Below are positions 59,543-64,000 of a DNA stretch of 64,000 nt, in pieces. Both the position numbers and the translations under genes were made by a program. The DNA comes from Ruminococcaceae bacterium KH2T8 (GTDB lineage Bacteria > Bacillota > Clostridia > Saccharofermentanales > Saccharofermentanaceae). Location: NCBI GenBank assembly GCA_900111435.1, contig FOIY01000006.1:62001-126000 (forward strand), in the 5' to 3' direction. Within the stretch, counting starts at the first letter, position 1. Each line of letters begins with the position of its first letter. Below the pieces are notes generated by a model. That model made no database searches. It saw only the letters and a list, made by a program, of their open reading frames with translations, and was not told the DNA's origin.

Positions 59543-59787
59543 TCACGGGCGCGGAAACCCGTTCTTGAGCTGTTTGAGTATATTTGTGAAAGAGCTTGTC
59601 ACAATTGCACAAACCACCCTGATATGCTGTGTGCAAAAAGTAAAAAGAAACGCTTTTAAAGAAGAAATTCGCTACAAAACGCCCTGTTCTTTTTTGGCAA
59701 AGATGCCATATAGTAGCGGTGATGCCCTTTTGTTATAGTATCTGTGATGAAAAAACCCACGTAGGGTATTTTGGAGGTTATTGGTAT

Positions 59788-60903
59788 ATGGCAAGTTTAT
59801 CTTTCCAGCATGTTTACAAGAAGTATGACGGCGGCGTTGTTGCTGTTTCCGACTTCAACCTTGAAGTAGCAGATAAGGAATTCGTTATCCTCGTTGGTCC
59901 TTCCGGTTGCGGTAAGTCTACAACACTTCGTATGCTCGCAGGTCTTGAAGATATTTCCGAGGGTGAGATCTACATCGAGGATCGTCTTATCAACGACGTA
60001 CTTCCTAAGGACAGAGATATCGCAATGGTTTTCCAGAACTACGCTCTCTATCCTCACATGACAGTTAAGGATAACATGGCATTCTCTCTTAAGCTTAAGA
60101 AGATGCCTAAGGAAGAGATCAACCGTCGCGTAAGCGAGGCAGCTAAGATCCTTGAGATCGAGCACCTCCTCGACAGAAAGCCCAAGGCTCTTTCCGGTGG
60201 TCAGAGACAGCGTGTTGCACTTGGACGTGCTATCGTTCGTGATCCTAAGGTATTCCTTATGGACGAGCCTCTCTCCAACCTTGACGCTAAGCTTCGTGTT
60301 CAGATGCGTGTTGAGATCACAAAGCTTCACCACAGACTTAAGACAACATTCATCTACGTTACTCACGACCAGACAGAGGCTATGACCATGGGTACGAGAA
60401 TCGTAGTTATGAAGGACGGATTCATCCAGCAGGTTGACTCTCCTACGGAGCTTTACGACAACCCGGTTAACACATTCGTTGCTGGTTTCATCGGAATGCC
60501 TCCTATGAACTTCATCAACGCTACAGTTAACGTTGAGGGTTCTGATGTTTACATCTCCTTCGAGAATGTTGCTATCAAGCTTCCCGAGCGTTATGCAGTT
60601 GAGGAAGTTATGGAGCGCGATGGTCAGGAAGTTATCTTCGGTGTACGTCCTGAGGCTATCACAGACGAGTCCACATTCGTTACAGATCACCCCGACACAG
60701 CATTCGCTGCTGACGTAGACGTCGTTGAGATGCTCGGTGCTGAGACATATCTCTATGTAACAGTTAACGGTTCTCTTCCTCTTACATGTAGAGTTGACCC
60801 TACAACATCTCAGTCTACAGTTGGTCAGGTTGTTGACCTTGCTATCGACGCTAACCGTATCCACCTCTTCGATAAGGATACAGAGCAGAGCATTATTTCT
60901 TAA
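59788..60903 (+). CDS. Sugar ABC importer ATPase (MsmK/UgpC type)
   Basis: This is a protein of about 371 residues. Walker A is [10 protein letters not shown], signature [15 protein letters not shown], Walker [17 protein letters not shown], and the C-terminal OB/TOBE domain contains FGVRPEAI. Such ATPases serve several carbohydrate permeases; none is adjacent here, as with MsmK in streptococci. ATG 59788 is 11 nt after TTTGGAGG. Its use of fast CGT, GTT and CTT codons is stronger than in neighbours, consistent with high expression. A terminator follows. Confidence 0.92.
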   Translation: MASLSFQHVYKKYDGGVVAVSDFNLEVADKEFVILVGPSGCGKSTTLRMLAGLEDISEGEIYIEDRLINDVLPKDRDIAMVFQNYALYPHMTVKDNMAFSLKLKKMPKEEINRRVSEAAKILEIEHLLDRKPKALSGGQRQRVALGRAIVRDPKVFLMDEPLSNLDAKLRVQMRVEITKLHHRLKTTFIYVTHDQTEAMTMGTRIVVMKDGFIQQVDSPTELYDNPVNTFVAGFIGMPPMNFINATVNVEGSDVYISFENVAIKLPERYAVEEVMERDGQEVIFGVRPEAITDESTFVTDHPDTAFAADVDVVEMLGAETYLYVTVNGSLPLTCRVDPTTSQSTVGQVVDLAIDANRIHLFDKDTEQSIIS

Positions 60904-60929
60904 TAATCACTCTCCAGAGTTGTGTGAAA

Positions 60930-60964
60930 AAGGCCGGAACGCCCAATGGGCTTCCGGTCTTTTT
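60930..60964 (+). terminator. Intrinsic terminator after the sugar ABC ATPase
   Basis: CCGGAA pairs with TTCCGG outside an inner GCCC/GGGC stem, and TCTTTTT follows. Confidence 0.9.
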
Positions 60965-61250
60965 ATGTGCGTGGGAATGTAGTGGGTGGAGGTCGATGCA
61001 GCGAGTTCTGCGCGAGCAGGCCGCCGCGGGGCGGCGTCGCGAGTTGTACTTGAGCAGGAGCACGAGTAGGCGCGCGGCCGTCATTTCTGTTCCACGCCCT
61101 GCCCGTGGGCGGCGCGCTGACAGGCGTTTTCGGTCCACGTCGCCGATGACGAACGTGGCGGAGGCCTTTCGGGTAGCGCGTGTCCGGCGGGGAGATGAAG
61201 GCTTTCGAGCTGCGCCTGTCCGTTCCGCCCGAAGCACTGCCACCGGCCGC
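60965..61250. other. GC-rich non-coding island
   Basis: About 285 bp of markedly G+C-rich sequence, with GCCGCCGCGGGGCGGCG and similar runs, lies between a terminator and the palindrome cluster. Open frames here are arginine-rich and lack ribosome-binding sites, so they look spurious. No tRNA, known RNA or transposase is seen. The base composition differs from the rest of the window. Confidence 0.5.
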
Positions 61251-61257
61251 AGGATTC

Positions 61258-61309
61258 CATTACCATTTCACTACCATTTTTTCAGATTTTGGACGTGTAA
61301 ATGGTAATG
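61258..61309. repeat. Palindromic dispersed repeat, copy B
   Basis: This 52-bp element has ends CATTACCATTT and AAATGGTAATG, identical to those at 30032-30084 and 30093-30144, with CACTACCATTTTTTC and GGACGTGT inside. Confidence 0.8.
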
Positions 61310-61325
61310 GAGAATCATCCGCTAC

Positions 61326-61367
61326 CAAATCTACGGACAAATCCGGCGTGATTTGTCCGTGTATTTG
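61326..61367. repeat. Palindromic element C
   Basis: ACGGACAAATC (61333-61343) pairs with GATTTGTCCGT (61350-61360), and CAAAT/ATTTG extend the stem outward. It shares TTTGTCCGTGTATTTG with element D, and its arms have the same layout as the CATTACC repeats. Confidence 0.65.
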
Positions 61368-61383
61368 TCCATGGAGGAGTTCA

Positions 61384-61433
61384 CTGCCAAATATCCTGCC
61401 AAATTCGACTCGATTTGTCCGTGTATTTGGCAG
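61384..61433. repeat. Palindromic element D
   Basis: CTGCCAAATA (61384-61393) pairs with TATTTGGCAG (61424-61433), and an inner AAATTCGA/TCGATTT pairing completes a long hairpin. The 17-bp word ATTTGTCCGTGTATTTG is common to elements C and D. Confidence 0.65.
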
Positions 61434-61535
61434 TTGAGGCGCAAAGGAGACCCCGCGGTGGGGGTGTTGAGCGCCGGTGAGTCGGCCGAATATTCGTCAA
61501 CAGTTTACGCTTTGGTGTCAAAGACGGTCATTAAC

Positions 61536-61564
61536 TTGTGCAATCTTGCGAAAAAAGATATTAT
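61536..61564 (+). promoter_or_regulatory. Promoter of the CdaR-like regulator and ftsE
   Basis: TTGTGC (61536-61541) and TATTAT (61559-61564) are spaced by 17 bp, and the start codon lies about 37 nt after the predicted start. Confidence 0.6.
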
Positions 61565-61607
61565 TTATATGTAAAAATATGCTCTTGGCAGAAAGTGTGG
61601 TGCCGAT

Positions 61608-62714
61608 ATGGAAGAAATCAAGAAATGCATGCGCCAGACAAAGATGATCCTCAAGCAGGATGTCGGAGTCATGGATACCAATGGACTCGTAATTGCATCC
61701 ACAGATCCTGAGAATGAAGGAAAGACGGATTCTTCGGCTCGTGCAGTCATGATGAGTGACGATATCTTTTCGGGTACTGCCGATCGTACATACATGAAAG
61801 TCGCTATCGGCGAGCAGTTCAGATACATTATCTATATCCAGAGCGATGAGCCTGCGGCAAGGACTTATCTCGAGCTCCTTGCGGAGTGGATCAAGACAGC
61901 CGTTAAGGAGAGAGGCACTGATGCCGAGAAGGAACTCTTTACAAAGAACGTTCTCCTTGAGAACGAGCTTCAGGGTGAGATACCGATCAAGGCCAGAGAA
62001 TATAAGATCAACTGCAGTGAAGCACGTCTCGTAATGGTAGTAAGAAGCTCCAGGGAAGACGGCGCCGAGGTGCTCGAGATCCTTCAGAACTTCTATTCTG
62101 ATTCGGATACGGCCTGCGTACTTGCGATGGATGAGACTACGGCGATCGTCGTTCTCAATGCAGAAGAGGCAGTAGGATCCGAGGATGAGAGAAATATCTT
62201 TATCCAGAACAGTGCACAGTCGATCCTTGACTGCCTTAATAATGAAGGACTTACGGTATATATCGGCGTAGGTTCTTTCGTAAGCCTTTTCCAGCATATT
62301 TCAAAGTCCTACAGAGACGCCATGCTCGCGCTTCGTGTAGGCAAGATCTTCGAGAAGAACTGCTTTATCTCAAGATATGACAAGCTCGGTCTCGGAAGAC
62401 TTATCTATCAGCTTCCCGCGACACTTTGCCAGATGTTCATCGACGAGGTCTTCCCGAATGAGGCTTATAAGACATTGGATGATGATACAGTTGCTACAAT
62501 CGAGAGCTTCTTCGCCAATAACCTCAACGGTTCCGAGACGAGTAGAGAGCTCTATGTACACAGAAATACCCTTGTCTACAGACTTGATAAGGTTAAGAAG
62601 AATACCGGTCTCGATCTGAGATCTTTCGATGATGCCGTTCTCTTTAAGATGGCTTCCATGGTCAGAACTTATCTCGAGTATCTTGAGACCAGTAAGGACA
62701 ACATGATCAGATGA
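61608..62714 (+). CDS. CdaR/PucR-type transcriptional regulator
   Basis: This is a 368-residue cytoplasmic regulator. The N-terminal part (about 1-130) is a diacid-recognition/PAS-like domain with VGVMDTNGLVIASTDP. A central GGDEF-related domain (about 135-280) follows. The C-terminal PucR-type helix-turn-helix is ETSRELYVHRNTLVYRLDKVKKNTGLDLRSFDDAV. CdaR regulators respond to sugar diacids such as glycerate or glucarate. The stop overlaps the ftsE start (ATGA), an unusual pairing, so the regulator and a cell-division gene are co-translated. Confidence 0.85.
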   Translation: MEEIKKCMRQTKMILKQDVGVMDTNGLVIASTDPENEGKTDSSARAVMMSDDIFSGTADRTYMKVAIGEQFRYIIYIQSDEPAARTYLELLAEWIKTAVKERGTDAEKELFTKNVLLENELQGEIPIKAREYKINCSEARLVMVVRSSREDGAEVLEILQNFYSDSDTACVLAMDETTAIVVLNAEEAVGSEDERNIFIQNSAQSILDCLNNEGLTVYIGVGSFVSLFQHISKSYRDAMLALRVGKIFEKNCFISRYDKLGLGRLIYQLPATLCQMFIDEVFPNEAYKTLDDDTVATIESFFANNLNGSETSRELYVHRNTLVYRLDKVKKNTGLDLRSFDDAVLFKMASMVRTYLEYLETSKDNMIR

Positions 62715-64000
62715 TTGAATTTAAAGACGTTCACAAGACCTACAAGACCGGGGTCGATGCCTTGAGGGGCATAAGCTTCGAGATTGAGGACGGTGAATTC
62801 GTATTTATTATCGGAAAGTCAGGTTCCGGTAAATCCACACTTATGAAATGCATAACCTGCGAGGAGAGGCCCACACAAGGTGAGGTCTTGATCGACGGGT
62901 TTGATATCTCCAACATGAGCCGCGCGCTGGTTCCCGTTTTAAGACGCCAGATCGGCATGATCTATCAGGATTTCAGGCTCATTGAGACTAAGACAGTATT
63001 TGAGAATATCGCTTTCGCGGGCGAGATCATCGGTATCCCGAAGAAGAGTCTCGCGCAGACAGTCCAGCTCGTGCTCAATATCGTTGGCCTTAAGGACAAG
63101 GCGGATGCTTATCCGCAGGAACTTTCGGGCGGTGAGCAGCAGAGAGTCGCGATCGCGAGAGCAATGGTAAATAATCCCAAGCTCATCGTTGCTGACGAGC
63201 CGACGGGTAACCTCGATCCCGAGACATCAGAGAACATAATGGCTATCCTGCAGGAGATCAACAGATCCGGAAGCACGGTAGTAGTATGTACGCACGACAG
63301 TAATCTCGTAGACAGGATGAAGAAGCGCGTTATCGAGATCGACAGCGGTCTTATCGCAAGAGACGAGGAAGACAGTAAGTATCAGCACACCGAAAAGCCC
63401 GCAGAGGCTGAGTTCACGGGTTACGGTATCGAGAACCCGGGATTTGCTTTCGGTGATGATCCTAACTTTAAGGAAGACGCTGATTACAGCGACGACTACG
63501 ATGATGACGGCTATTCCAATGCGCAGAAGGCGGCAGCAAGTGCTTTCTTCTTCGGTGAGACACCTCCCGATGTCGTAGCTGCTCAAAAGGAAGCGGAGGC
63601 AAAGGCTACAGCAGCTGCGGCGGCACTCGCGGCTAAGGCGCTCGAGGAGGCATCGGACCTTCCCGAGGAACTTCCCATGGTAGATGACGACGACCTTGAT
63701 GAAGACGAGATCACGGAGGAGTCGGTAGATCATCTGATCGAATCGGACGACGAAGATAGTCAGGATGATTACGCTGAGGAGCCTGAAGAGATCGTAGAAG
63801 AGACTGCTCCGGCAGCTGCAGAAGAAGCTGTTGAGACAGCTGCAATTGAACCCGAGATCGAAGCGGATGAGACGGATGATTCCGTATATGCCGCCGACGA
63901 TACTGCTGCAGAAGAGCAGGATGTTCAGGCAGAGGCAACGGCAGAGTCTCAGGATGCGGAGACGGCAAAAGAGGAAGATGACGATATCTCCGATTATGCC
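62711..64000 (+). CDS. ftsE: Cell-division ATPase FtsE with a long acidic C-terminal extension (partial)
   Basis: The frame starts at ATG 62711 and stays open to the right edge (430 codons). Residues 1 to about 220 are FtsE: Walker A GKSGSGKST (near 34-42), Q-loop IYQDFRLI, signature LSGGEQQRVAIARAM and Walker B LIVADEPTGNLDP, with H-loop THD. With FtsX it activates peptidoglycan hydrolases at the division site. FtsE is normally about 230 residues; here at least 200 more follow. They are rich in Asp, Glu and Ala (for example DDDDLDEDEITEES), broken by a short hydrophobic ASAFFFGETPP patch. The tail is probably disordered. Confidence 0.88.
   Translation, partial: MIEFKDVHKTYKTGVDALRGISFEIEDGEFVFIIGKSGSGKSTLMKCITCEERPTQGEVLIDGFDISNMSRALVPVLRRQIGMIYQDFRLIETKTVFENIAFAGEIIGIPKKSLAQTVQLVLNIVGLKDKADAYPQELSGGEQQRVAIARAMVNNPKLIVADEPTGNLDPETSENIMAILQEINRSGSTVVVCTHDSNLVDRMKKRVIEIDSGLIARDEEDSKYQHTEKPAEAEFTGYGIENPGFAFGDDPNFKEDADYSDDYDDDGYSNAQKAAASAFFFGETPPDVVAAQKEAEAKATAAAAALAAKALEEASDLPEELPMVDDDDLDEDEITEESVDHLIESDDEDSQDDYAEEPEEIVEETAPAAAEEAVETAAIEPEIEADETDDSVYAADDTAAEEQDVQAEATAESQDAETAKEEDDDISDYA

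Noticed and set aside
60924-61307. 127-codon plus frame in the GC-rich island
   Set aside because: It is arginine-rich, begins inside the terminator hairpin, runs through palindromic element B and has no ribosome site.

Overview
The window comes from the chromosome of an anaerobic, fermentative member of the class Clostridia (Bacillota). The evidence is an [FeFe] hydrogenase, an Hdr/Flx electron-transfer operon, a SCIFF peptide with its radical-SAM maturase, the order SRP RNA-dnaX-ybaB-recR-rqcP, veg-ispE, fhs, arginine genes and FtsE. There is no rRNA, tRNA, phage or insertion sequence, and I cannot name the genus.

Layout. Positions 1-15.5 kb hold a TIM-barrel/acyl-CoA synthetase fusion, an ABC-2 exporter with a NarL-type two-component system flanked by two paralogous GT-C-like membrane proteins, a DUF4214-like/serine-hydrolase lipoprotein, small genes and a soluble LacI-type-sensor diguanylate cyclase. 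Positions 15.5-24.5 kb are one nine-gene operon: hdrB, hdrC, hdrA, an MvhD/FlxD-type gene, three Flx-type genes, and a fumarate-reductase-like iron-sulfur protein and flavoprotein. It is preceded by a folded leader RNA that looks like a translational riboswitch. A convergent monomeric [FeFe] hydrogenase follows. Positions 26.5-30.2 kb carry a membrane diguanylate cyclase, a probable type I toxin-antitoxin locus, an AspT/SucE-like exporter and a pair of palindromic repeats. Positions 30.2-35.4 kb carry an OmpR-type two-component system, an exported protein of unknown function, two C39-like exported proteins and a tiny sigma-factor-like protein. Positions 35.4-40.5 kb carry a MarR regulator with a heterodimeric ABC exporter and a small membrane protein.

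From 40.5 to 53 kb most genes are on the minus strand: the SCIFF locus, an Orn/Lys/Arg decarboxylase-like enzyme, a zinc-ribbon/HD protein, a metalloprotease, FtsB/DivIC, rqcP, recR, ybaB, dnaX, SRP RNA, a degenerate serine hydrolase and fhs. Then come veg and ispE, an argC-B-D-F-GNAT operon behind a promoter overlapped by an ArgR-type palindrome, an orphan MsmK/UgpC-type ATPase, a GC-rich non-coding island with three more palindromes, a CdaR/PucR-type regulator, and FtsE with a long acidic tail running off the window.

How the genes may work together (inference): Flx would feed NADH electrons to HdrABC, which may bifurcate them to ferredoxin and to a second acceptor. Two fumarate-reductase-type subunits in the same operon suggest that acceptor is fumarate or another enoate. 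The nearby hydrogenase could reoxidise ferredoxin, and the AspT/SucE-like carrier could export a dicarboxylate. At least four genes have a -10 box 6-7 nt before the start codon and no Shine-Dalgarno, suggesting leaderless transcripts.
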